This document shows, piece by piece, positions 11,180-24,929 of a stretch of 64,000 nt of DNA (the first letter of the stretch is position 1; every line of letters begins with the position of its first letter). The DNA is from Hydractinia symbiolongicarpus (Eukaryota > Cnidaria > Hydrozoa > Anthoathecata > Hydractiniidae), in NCBI RefSeq assembly GCF_029227915.1, contig NC_079884.1:5830001-5894000 (forward strand). The letters run 5' to 3'. The notes below the pieces were generated by a model. That model was not told where the DNA came from and did no database searches. It worked only from the letters and a program-made list of their open reading frames with translations. The translations under genes were made by a program, and so were the position numbers.

Positions 11180-13580
11180 TAAACCTGTTTCATTAAGCGT
11201 CTCATCAAAAATGAAAACATTTTTGAAAACTACAAGTCTCATGCGTTTTAGTGGTGCAAAAAAAATTTAAAAAATCGTTCGGGAAATGTGTTTACTCTCT
11301 GGGTACTTTCTTTGTATACATTCGACTATACGGGCCAAGCCCGGGATTTACGGGAAATCGCGGGATTTTGTTTGCCGGCGATTAAACCTCTTTTATTAAG
11401 CCTCTCATCAAAAATGAAAACATTTTTGAAAACTGCAAGTCTCATGCGTTTAGTGGTGAAAAGATAATTGAAAAAATCATTTCGGAAATGAGTTTACTCA
11501 CAGGGTACTTTCTTTGTATACATTCGACTATACGGGCCAAGCCCGGGATTTACGGGAAATCGCGGGTTTTTGTTTGCCGGCGAATAAACAACTTTCATTA
11601 AGCGTCTCATCAAAAATGAAAACATTTTTAAAAACTACAAGTCTTATGCGTTTTAGTGGTGAAAAGATAATTTAAAAAATGGTTTTGGAAGTGAGTTTAC
11701 TCACAGGGTACTTTCTTTGTATACATTCGACTATACCGGCCAAGCCCGGGATTTACGGGAAATCGCGGGTTTTCGTTTGCCGGCGATTAAACCACTTTCA
11801 TTAAGCGTCTCATCAAAAATGAAAACATTTCTGAAAACTACAAGTCTCATGCGTTTTAGTGGTGAAAAAGTAACTTAAAAAATCGTTCCGGAAATGAGTT
11901 TACTCCCTGGGTACTTTCTTTGTATAATTTTGACTATACGGGCCGAGTCCGGGATTTACGGGAAATCGCGGGTTTTCGTTTGCCGGCGATTAAACTTCTT
12001 TTATTCAGCGTCTCATCAAAAATGAAAACATTTTTAAAAACTACAAGTCTCATGGGCTCTAGTGGTGAAATAATAATTCAAAAAATCGTTTGGGAAATTA
12101 GTTTACTCCTTGGGTACTTTCTTTGTATACTTTTGACTATACGGGCCGAGTCCGGGATTTACGGGAAATCGCAGGTTTTCGTTTGCCGGCGATTAAATTT
12201 TATTTATTCAGCGTCTCATCAAAAATGAAAACATTTTTGAAAACTACAAGTCTCATGCGTTTTAGTGGTGAAAAGATAAATTAAAAAATCGTTCGGGAAA
12301 TGAGTTTACTCCCTGGGTACTATCTTTGTATACTTTTGACTATACGGGCCAAGCCCGGGATTTACGGGAAATCTCGGGTTTTCGTTTGCCGGCGATTAAA
12401 CCTGTTTCATTAAGCGTCTCATCAAAAATGAAAACATTTTTGAAAACTACAAGTCTCATGCGTTTTAGTGGTGCAAAAAAAATTTAAAAAATCGTTCGGG
12501 AAATGCGTTTACTCTCTGGGTACTTTCTTTGTATACATTCGACTATACGGGCCAAGCCCGGGATTTACGGGAAATCGCGGGATTTTGTTTGCCGGCGATT
12601 AAACCTCTTTTATTAAGCCTCTCATCAAAAATGAAAACATTTTTGAAAACTGCAAGTCTCATGCGTTTTAGTGGTGAAAAGATAATTGAAAAAATCGTTT
12701 CGGAAATGAGTTTACTCACAGGGTACTTTCTTTGTATACATTCGACTATACGGGCCAAGCCCGGGATTTACGGGAAATCGCGGGTTTTTGTTTGCCGGCG
12801 AATAAACAACTTTCATTAAGCGTCTCATCAAAAATGAAAACATTTTTAAAAACTACAAGTCTTATGCGTTTTAGTGGTGAAAAGATAATTTAAAAAATGG
12901 TTTTGGAAATGAGTTTACTCACAGGGTACTTTCTTTGTATACATTCGACTATACCGGCCAAGCCCGGGATTTACGGGAAATCGCGGGTTTTCGTTTGCCG
13001 GCGATTAAACCACTTTCATTAAGCGTCTCATCAAAAATGAAAACATTTCTGAAAACTACAAGTCTCATGCGTTTTAGTGGTGAAAAAGTAACTTAAATAA
13101 TCGTTCCGGAAATGAGTTTACTCCCTGGGTACTTTCTTTGTATACTTTTGACTATACGGGCCGAGTCCGGGATTTACGGGAAATCGCGGGTTTTCGTTTG
13201 CCGGCGATTAAACTTCTTTTATTCAGCGTCTCATCAAAAATGAAAACATTTTTAAAAACTACAAGTCTCATGGGCTCTAGTGGTGAAATAATAATTCAAA
13301 AAATCGTTTGGGAAATTAGTTTACTCCTTGGGTACTTTCTTTGTATACTTTTGACTATACGGGCCGAGTCCGGGATTTACGGGAAATCGCAGGTTTTCGT
13401 TTGCCGGCGATTAAATTTCTTTTATTCAGCGTCTCATCAAAAATGAAAACATTTTTGAAAACTACAAGTCTCATGCGTTTTAGTGGTGAAAAGATAAATT
13501 AAAAAATCGTTCGGGAAATGAGTTTACTCCCTGGGTACTATCTTTGTATACTTTTGACTATACGGGCCAAGCCCGGGATT
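11180..13580 (+). repeat. 6-mer HOR, 1,218 bp, two copies
   Basis: Copies at about 11,180-12,397 and 12,398-13,580 match at 1,218 bp (11,641/12,859 and 11,920/13,138). Both contain the unusual 'gcgaataaacaac' (near 11,580 and 12,799) and 'tttactctctggg' (near 11,289 and 12,508). Copy one has a 1-bp deletion in 'atgcgtttagtgg' near 11,449. A few further single-base differences are present. Confidence 0.8.
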
Positions 13581-13589
13581 TACGGGAAA

Positions 13590-14860
13590 TCGCGGGTTTT
13601 TGTTTGCCGGCGATTTAACCTCTTTCATTAAGCGTCTCATCAAAAATGAAAACATTTTTGAAAACTACAAGTCTCATGCGTTTTAGTGGTGCAAAAAAAA
13701 TTTAAAAAATCGTTCGGGAAATGAGTTTACTCCCTGGGTACTTTCTTTGTGTACATTCGACTATACGGGCCAAGCCCGGGATTTACGGGAAATCGCGGGA
13801 TTTTGTTTGCCGGCGATTAAACCTCTTTTATTAAGCCTCTCATCAAAAATGAAAACATTTTTAAAAACTGCAAGTCTCATGCGTTTTAGTGGTGAAAAGA
13901 TAATTGAAAAAATCGTTTCGGAAATGAGTTTACTCACAGGGTACTTTCTTTGTATACATTCGACTATACGGGCCAAGCCCGGGATTTACGGGAAATCGCG
14001 GGTTTTTGTTTGCCGGCGATTAAACAACTTTCATTAAGCGTCTCATCAAAAATGAAAACATTTCTGAAAACTACAAGTCTCATGCGTTTTAGTGGTGAAA
14101 TAATAATTTAAAAAATCGTTCGGGAAATGAGTTTACTCCCTGGGTACTTTCTTTGTGTACATTCGACTATACGGGCCAAGCCCGGGATTTACGGGAAATC
14201 GCGGGATTTTGTTTGCCGGCGATTAAACCTCTTTTATTAAGCCTCTCATCAAAAATGAAAACATTTTTAAAAACTGCAAGTCTCATGCGTTTTAGTGGTG
14301 AAAAGATAATTGAAAAAATCGTTTCGGAAATGAGTTTACTCACAGGGTACTTTCTTTGTATACATTCGACTATACGGGCCAAGCCCGGGATTTACGGGAA
14401 ATCGCGGGTTTTCTTTTGCCGGCCATTAAACCTGTTTCATTAAGGGTCTCATCAAAAAAGAAAACATTTTTGAAAACTACAAGTCTCATGCGTTTTAGTG
14501 GTGCAAAAAAAATTTAAAAAATCGTTCGGGAAATGAGTTTACTCCCTGGGTACTTTCTTTGTGAACATTCGACTATACGGGCCAAGCCCGGGATTTACGG
14601 GAAATCGCGGGATTTTGTTTGCCGGCGATTAAACCTCTTTTATTAGGCCTCTCATCAAAAATGAAAACATTTTTAAAAACTGCAAGTCTCATGCGTTTTA
14701 GTGGTGAAAAGATAATTGAAAAAATCGTTTCGGAAAGGAGTTTACTCACAGGGTACTTTCTTTGTATACATTCGACTATACGGGCCAAGCCCGGGATTTA
14801 CGGGAAATCGCGGGTTTTTGTTTGCCGGCGATTAAACAACTTTCATTAAGCGTCTCATCA
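13590..14860 (+). repeat. Dimeric HOR, 406 bp, three copies
   Basis: The class B pair with 'gcgggattttg' and 'tgcaagtc' followed by 'gataattg' repeats at 406-bp spacing. Anchors are at about 13,747, 14,153 and 14,559, each preceded by 'tttgtgtacattcg' or, in the last copy, 'tttgtgaacattcg'. The linking monomer alternates between the 'gtgcaaaaaaaattt' and 'gtgaaataataattt' types. This is the shortest HOR period in the window. Confidence 0.75.
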
Positions 14861-14959
14861 AAAATGAAAACATTTCTGAAAACTACAAGTCTCATGCGTT
14901 TTAGTGGTGAAATAATAATTTAAAAAATCGTTCGGGAAATGAGTTTACACCCCGGGTAC

Positions 14960-17050
14960 TTTCTTTGTATACTTTTGACTATACGGGCCGAGTCCGGGAT
15001 TTACGGGAAATCGCAGGTTTTCGTTTGCCGGTTATTAAACTTCTTTTATTCAGCGTCTCACCAAAAATGAAAACATTTTTGAAAACTACAAGTCTCATGC
15101 GTTTTAGTGGTGAAAAAATAATTTAAAAAATCGTTCGAGAAATGAGTTTACTCCCTGAGTACTTTCTTTGTGTACTTTTGACTATACGGGCCGAGTCCGG
15201 GATTTACGGGAAGTCGCGGGTTTTCGTTTGCCGGCGATTAAACCTCTTTCATTAAGCGTCTCATCAAAAATGAAAACATTTTTGAAAACTACAAGTCTCA
15301 TGCGTTTTAGTGGTGAAAAAATAATTTAAAAAATCGTTCGGGAAATGAGTTTACTCCCTGGGTTTTTTTTTTGTATACTTTTGACTATGCGGGCCGAGTC
15401 TGGGGTTTACGGGAAATGGCAGGTTTTCGTTTGCCGGCGATTAAACTTCTTTTATTCAGCGTCTCATCAAAAATAAAAACATTTTTGAAAACTACAAGTC
15501 TCAAGCGTTTTGGTGGTGAAAAGATAATTTAAAAAATCGTTTTGGAAATGAGTTTATTCACAGGGTACTTTCTTTGTATACATTGGACTATACGGGCCAA
15601 GCCCGGGATTTACGGGAAATCGCGGGTTTTCGTTTGCCGGCGATTAAACCACTTTCATTAAGCGTCTCATCAAAAATGAAAACATTTCTGAAAACTACAA
15701 GTCTCATGCATTTTAGTGGTGAAAAAATAATTTAAAAATTCGTTCGGGAAATGAGTTACCTGACTGGGTACTTTCCTTGTATACTTTTGACTATACGGGC
15801 CGAGTCCGGGATTTACGGGAAATCGCGGGTTTTCATTTGCCGGCGATTAAACTTCTTTTATTCTGCGTCTCATCAAAAATGAAAACATTTTTGAAAACTG
15901 CAAGTCTCATGCGTTTTAGTGGTGAAAAGATAATTGAAAAAATCGTTTCGGAAATGAGTTTACTCACAGGGTACTTTCTTTGTATACTTTTGACTATACG
16001 GGCCGAGTCCGGGATTTACGGGAAATCGCAGGTTTTCGTTTGCCGGTTATTAAACTTCTTTTATTCAGCGTCTCACCAAAAATGAAAACATTTTTGAAAA
16101 CTACAAGTCTCATGCGTTTTAGTGGTGAAAAAATAATTTAAAAAATTGTTCGAGAAATGAGTTTACTCCCTGAGTACTTTCTTTGTATACTTTTGACTAT
16201 ACGGGCCGAGTCCGGGATTTACGGGAAGTCGCGGGTTTTCGTTTGCCGGCGATTAAACCTCTTTCATTAAGCGTCTCATCAAAAATGAAAACATTTTTGA
16301 AAACTACAAGTCTCATGCGTTTTAGTGGTGAAAAAATAATTTAAAAAATCGTTCGGGAAATGAGTTTACTCCCTGGGTACTTTTTTTGTATACTTTTGAC
16401 TATGCGGGCCGAGTCCGGGGTTTACGGGAAATGCCGGGTTTTCGTTTGCCGGCGATTAAACTTCTTTTATTCAGCGTCTCATCAAAAATAAAAACATTTT
16501 TGAAAACTACAAGTCTCAAGCGTTTTAGTGGTGAAAAGATAATTTAAAAAATCGTTTTGGAAATGAGTTTATTCACAGGGTACTTTCTTTGTATACATTG
16601 GACTATACGGGCCAAGCCCGGGATTTACGGGAAATCACGGGTTTTCGTTTGCCGGCGATTAAACCACTTTCATTAAGCGTCTCATCAAAAATGAAAACAT
16701 TTCTGAAAACTACAAGTCTCATGCATTTTAGTGGTGAAAAAATAATTTAAAAATTCGTTCGGGAAATGAGTTTCCTCACTGGGTACTTTCCTTGTATACT
16801 TTTGACTATACGGGCCGAGTCCGGGATTTACGGGAAATCGCGGGTTTTCATTTGCCGGCGATTAAACTTCTTTTATTCTGCGTCTCATCAAAAATGAAAA
16901 CATTTTTGAAAACTGCAAGTCTCATGCGTTTTAGTGGTGAAAAGATAATTGAAAAAATCGTTTCGGAAATGAGTTTACTCACAGGGTACTTTCTTTGTAT
17001 ACTTTTGACTATACGGGCCGAGTCCGGGATTTACGGGAAATCGCAGGTTT
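14960..17050 (+). repeat. 5-mer HOR, 1,015 bp, two copies
   Basis: Copies at about 14,960-15,975 and 15,976-17,050 match at 1,015 bp. Examples are 'ccggttatt' near 15,029 and 16,044, the 'ggggtttacggg' monomer near 15,403 and 16,418, 'catttgccggc' near 15,835 and 16,850, and 'gtatacattgg' near 15,579 and 16,594. The T run near 15,364 ('ggttttttttttg') is a local substitution in copy one. Confidence 0.8.
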
Positions 17051-20000
17051 TCGTTTGCCGGCTATTAAACTTCTTTTATTCAGCGTCTCACCAAAAATGA
17101 AAACATTTTTGAAAACTACAAGACTCATGCGTTTTAGTGGTGAAAAAATAATTTAAAAAATCGTTCGAGAAGTGAGTTTACTCCCTGGGTACTTTCTTTG
17201 TATACTTTTGACTATACGGGTCGAGTCCGGGATTTACGGGAAGTCGCGGGTTTTCGTTTACCGGCGATTAAACCTCTTTCATTAAGCGTCTCATCAAAAA
17301 TGAAAACATTTTTGAAAACTACAAGTCTGATGCGTTTTAGTGGTGAAAAAATAAATTAAAAAATCGTTCGGGAAATGAGTTTACTCCCTGGGTTCTATCT
17401 TTGTATACTTTTGACTATACGGGCCAAGCCCGGGATTTACGGGAAATCGCGGGTTTTCGTTTGCCGGCGATTAAACTTCTTTTATTCTGCGTCTCATCAA
17501 AAATGAAAACATTTTTGAAAACTGCAAGTCTCATGCGTTTTAGTGGTGAAAAGATAATTAAAAAAATCGTTTCGGAAATGAGTTTACTCACAGGGTACTT
17601 TCTTTGTATACATTCGACTATTAGGGCCAAGCCCGGGATTTACGGGAAATCGCGGGTTTTTGTTGGCCGGCGATTAAACAACTTTCATTAAGCGTCTCAT
17701 CAAAAATGAAAACATTTCTGAAAACTACAAGTCTCATGCGTTTTAGTGGTGAAAAGTAAATTAAAAAATCGTTCGGGAAATGAGTTTACTCGCTGGGTAC
17801 TTTCTTTGTGTACATTCGACTATACGGGCCAAGCCCGGGATTTACGGGAAATCGCGGGATTTTGTTTGCCGGCGATTAAACCTCTTTTATTAAGCCTCTC
17901 ATCAAAAATAAAAACATTTTTGAAAACTGCAAGTCTCATGCGTTTTAGTGGTGAAAAGATAATTGAAAAAATCGTTTCGAAAATGAGTTTACTCACAGGG
18001 TACTTTCTTTGTATACATTCGACTATACGGGCCAAGCCGGGGATTTACGGGAAATCGCGGGTTTTTGTTTGCCGGCGATTAAACAACTTTCATTAAGCGT
18101 CTCATCAAAAATGAAAACATTTCTGAAAACTACAAGTCTCATGCGTTTTAGTGGTGAAAATTAATTTAAAAAATCGTTCGGGAAATGAGTTTACTCCCTG
18201 GGTACTTTCTTTGTATACTTTTGACTATACGGGCCGAGTCGGGGACTTACGGGAAGTCGCGGGTTTTCGTTTGCCGGCAATTAAACTTCTTTTATTCAGC
18301 GTCTCATCAAAAATGAAAACATTTTTAAAAACTACAAGTCTCATGGGCTTTAGTGGTGAAATAATAATTTAAAAAATCGTTCGGGAAATGAGTTTACACC
18401 CCGGGTACTTTCTTTGTATACTTTTGACTATACGGGCCGAGTCCGGGATTTACGGGAAATCGCAGGTTTTCGTTTGCCGGTTATTAAACTTCTTTTATAC
18501 AGCGTCTCACCAAAAATGAAAACATTTTTGAAAACTACAAGTCTCATGCGTTTTATTGGTGAAAAAATAATTTAAAAAATCGTTCGAGAAATGAGTTTAC
18601 TCCCTGAGTACTTTCTTTGTATACTTTTGACTATACGGGCCGAGTCCGGGATTTACGGGAAGTCGCGGGTTTTCGTTTGCCTGCGATTAAACCTCTTTTA
18701 TTAAGCCTCTCATCAAAAATAAAAACATTTTTGAAAACTGCAAGTCTCATGCGTTTTTGTGGTGAAAAGATAATTGAAAAAATCGTTTCGGAAATGAGTT
18801 TACTCACAGGGTACTTTCTTTGTATACATTCGACTATACGGGCCAAGCCCGGGATTTACGGGAAATCGCGGGTTTTTGTTTGCCGGCGATTAAACAACTT
18901 TCATTAAGCGTCTCATCAAAAATGAAAACATTTCTGAAAACTACAAGTCTCATGCGTTTTAGTGGTGAAAATTAATTTAAAAAATCGTTCGGGAAATGAG
19001 TTTACTCCCTGGGTACTTTCTTTGTATACTTTTGACTATACGGGCCGAGTCGGGGATTTACGGGAAGTCGCGGGTTTTCGTTTGCCGGCAATTAAACTTC
19101 TTTTATTCAGCGTCTCATCAAAAATGAAAACATTTTTAAAAACTACAAGTCTCATGGGTTTTAGTGGTGAAATAATAATTTAAAAAATCGTTCGGGAAAT
19201 GAGTTTACACCCCGGGTACTTTCTTTGTATACTTTTGACTATACGGGCCGAGTCCGGGATTTACGGGAAATCGCAGGTTTTCGTTTGCCGGTTATTAAAC
19301 TTCTTTTATTCAGCGTCTCACCAAAAATGAAAACATTTTTGAAAACTACAAGTCTCATGCGTTTTAGTGGTGACAAAATAATTTAAAAAATCGTTCGAGA
19401 AATGAGTTTACTCCCTGAGTACTTTCTTTGTATACTTTTGACTATACGGGCCGAGTCCGGGATTTACGGGAAGTCGCGGGTTTTCGTTTGCCGGCGATTA
19501 AACCTCTTTCATTAAGCGTCTCATCAAAAATGAAAACATTTTTGAAAACTACAAGTCTCATGCGTTTTAGTGGTGAAAAAATAATTTAAAAAATCGTTCG
19601 GGAAATGAGTTTACTCCCTGGGTACTTTTTTTGTATACTTTTGACTATGCGGGCCGAGTCCGGGGTTTACGGGAAATGGCGGGTTTTCGTTTGCCGGCGA
19701 TTAAACTTCTTTTATTCAGCGTCTCATCAAAAATGAAAACATTTTTGAAAACTGCAAGTCTCATGCGTTTTAGTGGTGAAAAGATAATTGAAAAAATCGT
19801 TTCGGAAATGAGTTTACTCACAGGGTACTTTCTTTGTATACTTTTGACTATACGGGCCGAGTCCGGGATTTACGGGAAATCGCAGGTTTTCGTTTGCCGG
19901 CTATTAAACTTCTTTTATTCAGCGTCTCACCAAAAATGAAAACATTTTTGAAAACTACAAGACTCATGCGTTTTAGTGGTGAAAAAATAATTTAAAAAAT

Positions 20001-23000
20001 CGTTCGAGAAGTGAGTTTACTCCCTGGGTACTTTCTTTGTATACTTTTGACTATACAGGTCGAGTCCGGGATTTACGGGAAGTCGCGGGTTTTCGTTTAC
20101 CGGCGATTAAACCTCTTTCATTAAGCGTCTCATCAAAAATGAAAACATTTTTGAAAACTACAAGTCTGATGCGTTTTAGTGGTGAAAAAATAAATTAAAA
20201 AATCGTTCGGGAAATGAGTTTACTCCCTGGGTTCTATCTTTGTATACTTTTGACTATACGGGCCAAGCCCGGGATTTACTGGAAATCGCGGGTTTTCGTT
20301 TGCCGGCGATTAAACTTCTTTTATTCTGCGTCTCATCAAAAATGAAAACATTTTTGAAAACTGCAAGTCTCATGCGTTTTAGTGGTGAAAAGATAATTAA
20401 AAAAATCGTTTCGGAAATGAGTTTACTCACAGGGTACTTTCTTTGTATACATTCGACTATACGGGCCAAGCCCGGGATTTACGGGAAATCGCGGGTTTTT
20501 GTTGGCCGGCGATTAAACAACTTTCATTAAGCGTCTCATCAAAAATGAAAACATTTCTGAAAACTACAAGTCTCATGCGTTTTAGTGGTGAAAAGTAAAT
20601 TAAAAAATCGTTCGGGAAATGAGTTTACTCCCTGGGTACTTTCTTTGTGTACATTCGACTATACGGGCCAAGCCCGGGATTTACGGGAAATCGCGGGATT
20701 TTGTTTGCCGGCGATTAAACCTCTTTTATTAAGCCTCTCATCAAAAATAAAAACATTTTTGAAAACTGCAAGTCTCATGCGTTTTAGTGGTGAAAAGATA
20801 ATTGAAAAAATCGTTTCGAAAATGAGTTTACTCACAGGGTACTTTCTTTGTATACATTCGACTATACGGGCCAAGCCCGGGATTTACGGGAAATCGCGGG
20901 TTTTTGTTTGCCGGCGATTAAACAACTTTCATTAAGCGTCTCATCAAAAATGAAAACATTTCTGAAAACTACAAGTCTCATGCGTTTTAGTGGTGAAAAT
21001 TAATTTAAAAAATCGTTCGGGAAATGAGTTTACTCCCTGGGTACTTTCTTTGTATACTTTTGACTATACGGGCCGAGTCGGGGACTTACGGGAAGTCGCG
21101 GGTTTTCGTTTGCCGGCAATTAAACTTCTTTTATTCAGCGTCTCATCAAAAATGAAAACATTTTTAAAAACTACAAGTCTCATGGGCTTTAGTGGTGAAA
21201 TAATAATTTAAAAAATCGTTCGGGAAATGAGTTTACACCCCGGGTACTTTCTTTGTATACTTTTGACTATACGGGCCGAGTCCGGGATTTACGGGAAATC
21301 GCAGGTTTTCGTTTGCCGGTTATTAAACTTCTTTTATTCAGCGTCTCACCAAAAATGAAAACATTTTTGAAAACTACAAGTCTCATGCGTTTTAGTGGTG
21401 ACAAAATAATTTAAAAAATCGTTCGAGAAATGAGTTTACTCCCTGAGTACTTTCTTTGTATACTTTTGACTATACGGGCCGAGTCCGGGATTTACGGGAA
21501 GTCGCGGGTTTTCGTTTGCCGGCGATTAAACCTCTTTCATTAAGCGTCTCATCAAAAATGAAAACATTTTTGAAAACTACAAGTCTCATGCGTTTTAGTG
21601 GTGAAAAAATAATTTAAAAAATCGTTCGGGAAATGAGTTTACTCCCTGGGTACTTTTTTTGTATACTTTTGACTATGCGGGCCGAGTCCGGGGTTTACGG
21701 GAAATGGCGGGTTTTCGTTTGCCGGCGATTAAACTTCTTTTATTCAGCGTCTCATCAAAAATGAAAACATTTTTGAAAACTGCAAGTCTCATGCGTTTTA
21801 GTGGTGAAAAGATAATTGAAAAAATCGTTTCGGAAATGAGTTTACTCACAGGGTACTTTCTTTGTATACTTTTGACTATACGGGCCGAGTCCGGGATTTA
21901 CGGGAAATCGCAGGTTTTCGTTTGCCGGCTATTAAACTTCTTTTATTCAGCGTCTCACCAAAAATGAAAACATTTTTGAAAACTACAAGACTCATGCGTT
22001 TTAGTGGTGAAAAAATAATTTAAAAAATCGTTCGAGAAGTGAGTTTACTCCCTGGGTACTTTCTTTGTATACTTTTGACTATACGGGTCGAGTCCGGGAT
22101 TTACGGGAAGTCGCGGGTTTTCGTTTACCGGCGATTAAACCTCTTTCATTAAGCGTCTCATCAAAAATGAAAACATTTTTGAAAACTACAAGTCTCATGC
22201 GTTTTAGTGGTGACAAAATAATTTAAAAAATCGTTCGAGAAATGAGTTTACTCCCTGAGTACTTTCTTTGTATACTTTTGACTATACGGGCCGAGTCCGG
22301 GATTTACGGGAAGTCGCGGGTTTTCGTTTGCCGGCGATTAAACCTCTTTCATTAAGCGTCTCATCAAAAATGAAAACATTTTTGAAAACTACAAGTCTCA
22401 TGCGTTTTAGTGGTGAAAAAATAATTTAAAAAATCGTTCGGGAAATGAGTTTACTCCCTGGGTACTTTTTTTGTATACTTTTGACTATGCGGGCCGAGTC
22501 CGGGGTTTACGGGAAATGGCGGGTTTTCGTTTGCCGGCGATTAAACTTCTTTTATTCAGCGTCTCATCAAAAATAAAAACATTTTTGAAAACTACAAGTC
22601 TCAAGCGTTTTAGTGGTGAAAAGATAATTTAAAAAATCGTTTTGGAAATGAGTTTATTAACAGGGTACTTTCTTTGTATACATTGGACTATACGGGCCAA
22701 GCCCGGGATTTACGGGAAATCGCGGGTTTTCGTTTGCCGGCGATTAAACCACTTTCATTAAGCGTCTCATCAAAAATGAAAACATTTTTGAAAACTGCAA
22801 GTCTCATGCGTTTTAGTGGTGAAAAGATAATTGAAAAAATCGTTTCGGAAATGAGTTTACTCACAGGGTACTTTCTTTGTATACTTTTGACTATACGGGC
22901 TGAGTCCGGGATTTACGGGAAATCGCAGGTTTTCGTTTGCCGGCTATTAAACTTCTTTTATTCAGCGTCTCACCAAAAATGAAAACATTTTTGAAAACTA

Positions 23001-23570
23001 CAAGACTCATGCGTTTTAGTGGTGAAAAAATAATTTAAAAAATCGTTCGAGAAGTGAGTTTACTCCCTGGGTACTTTCTTTGTATACTTTTGACCATACG
23101 GGTCGAGTCCGGGATTTACGGGAAGTCGCGGGTTTTCGTTTACCGGCGATTAAACCTCTTTCATTAAGCGTCTCATCAAAAATGAAAACATTTTTGAAAA
23201 CTACAAGTCTGATGCGTTTTAGTGGTGAAAAAATAAATTAAAAAATCGTTCGGGAAATGCGTTTACTCCCTGGGTTCTATCTTTGTATACTTTTGACTAT
23301 ACGGGCCAAGCCCGGGATTTACGGGAAATCGCGGGTTTTCGTTTGCCGGCGATTAAACTTCTTTTATTCTGCGTCTCATCAAAAATGAAAACATTTTTGA
23401 AAACTGCAAGTCTCATGCGTTTTAGTGGTGAAAAGATAATTAAAAAAATCGTTTCGGAAATGAGTTTACTCACAGGGTACTTTCTTTGTATACATTCGAC
23501 TATATAGGCCAAGCCCGGGATTTACGGGAAATCGCGGGTTTTTGTTGGCCGGCGATTAAACAAGTTTCAT
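16880..23570 (+). repeat. Nested HOR zone (offsets 2,839, 2,028, 812 and 3,043 bp)
   Basis: Segment 16,880-18,680 matches 19,720-21,520 at 2,839 bp (17,401/20,240, 17,746/20,585, 18,151/20,990). Segment 18,890-20,170 matches 20,918-22,190 at 2,028 bp (19,631/21,659), including the shared 'gtgacaaaataa' at about 19,370 and 21,398. Segment 21,360-21,780 matches 22,172-22,590 at 812 bp. Segment 19,740-20,520 matches 22,780-23,560 at about 3,043 bp. Overlapping offsets imply successive duplications with different register rather than one uniform HOR. Confidence 0.75.
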
Positions 23571-24676
23571 TAAGCGTCTCATCAAAAATGAAAACATTTC
23601 TGAAAACTACAAGTCTCATGCGTTTTAGTGGTGAAAATTAATTTAAAAAATTGTTCGGGAAATGAGATTACTCCCTGGGTACTTTCTTTGTATACTTTTG
23701 ACTATACGGGCCGAGTCCGGGATTTACGGGAAGTCGCGGGTTTTCGTTTGCCGGCAATTAAACTTCTTTTATTCAGCGTCTCATCAAAAATGAAAACATT
23801 TTTAAAAACTACAAGTCTCATGGGCTTTAGTGGTGAAATAATAATTTAAAAAATCGTTCGGGAAATGAGTTTACACGCCGGGTACTTTCTTTGTATACTT
23901 TTGACTATACGGGCCGAGTCCGGGATTTACGGGAAATCGCAGGTTTTCGTTTGCCGGCTATTAAACTTCTTTTATTTAGCGTCTCACCAAAAATGAAAAC
24001 ATTTCTGAAAACTACAAGTCTCATGCATTTTAGTGGTGAAAAAAGAAATTAAAAATTCGTTCGGGAAATGAGTTTACTCACTGGGTACTTTCCTTGTATA
24101 CTTTTGACTATACGGGCCGAGTCCGGGATTTACGGGAAATCGCGGGTTTTCGTTTGCCGGCGATTAAACTTCTTTTATTCTGCGTCTCATCAAAAATGAA
24201 AACATTTTTAAAAAATACAAGTCTCATGGGCTTTAGTGGTTAAATAATAATTTAAATAATCGTTTGGGAAATGAGTTTACTCCCTGGGTACTTTCTTTGT
24301 ATACTTTTGACTATACGGGCCGAGTCCGGGATTTACGGGAAATCGCGGGTTTTCGTTTGCCGGCGATTAAACTTCTTTTATTCAGCGTCTCATCAAAAAT
24401 GAAAACATTTTTAAAAACTGCAAGTCTCATGGGCTTTAGTGGTGAAATAAAAATTCAAAAAATCGTTTGGGAAATTAGTTTACTCCCTGGGTACTTTCTT
24501 TGTATACATTTGAGTATACGGGCCAAGTCCGGGATTTACGGGAAATCGCAGGTTTTCGTATGCCGGCAATTAAATTTCTTTTATTCAGCGTCTCATCAAA
24601 AATGAAAACAATTTTGAAAACTACAAGTCTCATGCGTTTTAGTGGTGAAAAAATAAATTAAAAAATCGTTCGGGAA

Positions 24677-24858
24677 ATGAGTTTACTCGCTGGGTACTAT
24701 CTTTGTATACTTTTGATTTACGGGAAATCGCGGGTTTTCGTTTGCCAACGATTAAACTTCTATTATTCTGCGTCTCATCAAAAATGAAAACATTTTTAAA
24801 AACTACAAGTCTCATGGGCTTTAGTGGTGAAATAATAATTTAAATAATTGTTTGGGAA
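24677..24858 (+). repeat. Monomer with a 21-bp deletion (182 bp)
   Basis: The sequence reads 'gtatacttttgatttacggg', so the 21 bases that normally run from 'ctatacggg' to 'gtccggga' are missing. A 'ga' microhomology lies at the join. The neighbouring 'gag' anchors are 182 bp apart (24,677 and 24,859 counted at the preceding 'at'). The same deletion occurs on the - strand near 63,795, making it a shared-ancestry marker. 'gccaacgatt' in this monomer corresponds to 'gccgacgatt' in the - strand copy. Confidence 0.9.
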
Positions 24859-24929
24859 ATGAGTTTACTCCCTGGGTACTTTCTTTGTATACTTTTGACT
24901 ATACGGGCCGCGTCCGGGATTTACGGGAA
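24859..24929 (+). repeat. 71-bp remnant monomer (132-bp deletion)
   Basis: The monomer runs normally through 'gggccgcgtccgggatttacgggaaat' and then continues directly with 'gagtttattcacaggg' of the next unit. The join lies at 'gggaaat', which occurs twice in every monomer (before 'cgcggg' and before 'gagttt'), so a direct-repeat deletion of 132 bp is the simplest reading. It lies immediately after the 21-bp deletion monomer. Confidence 0.9.
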
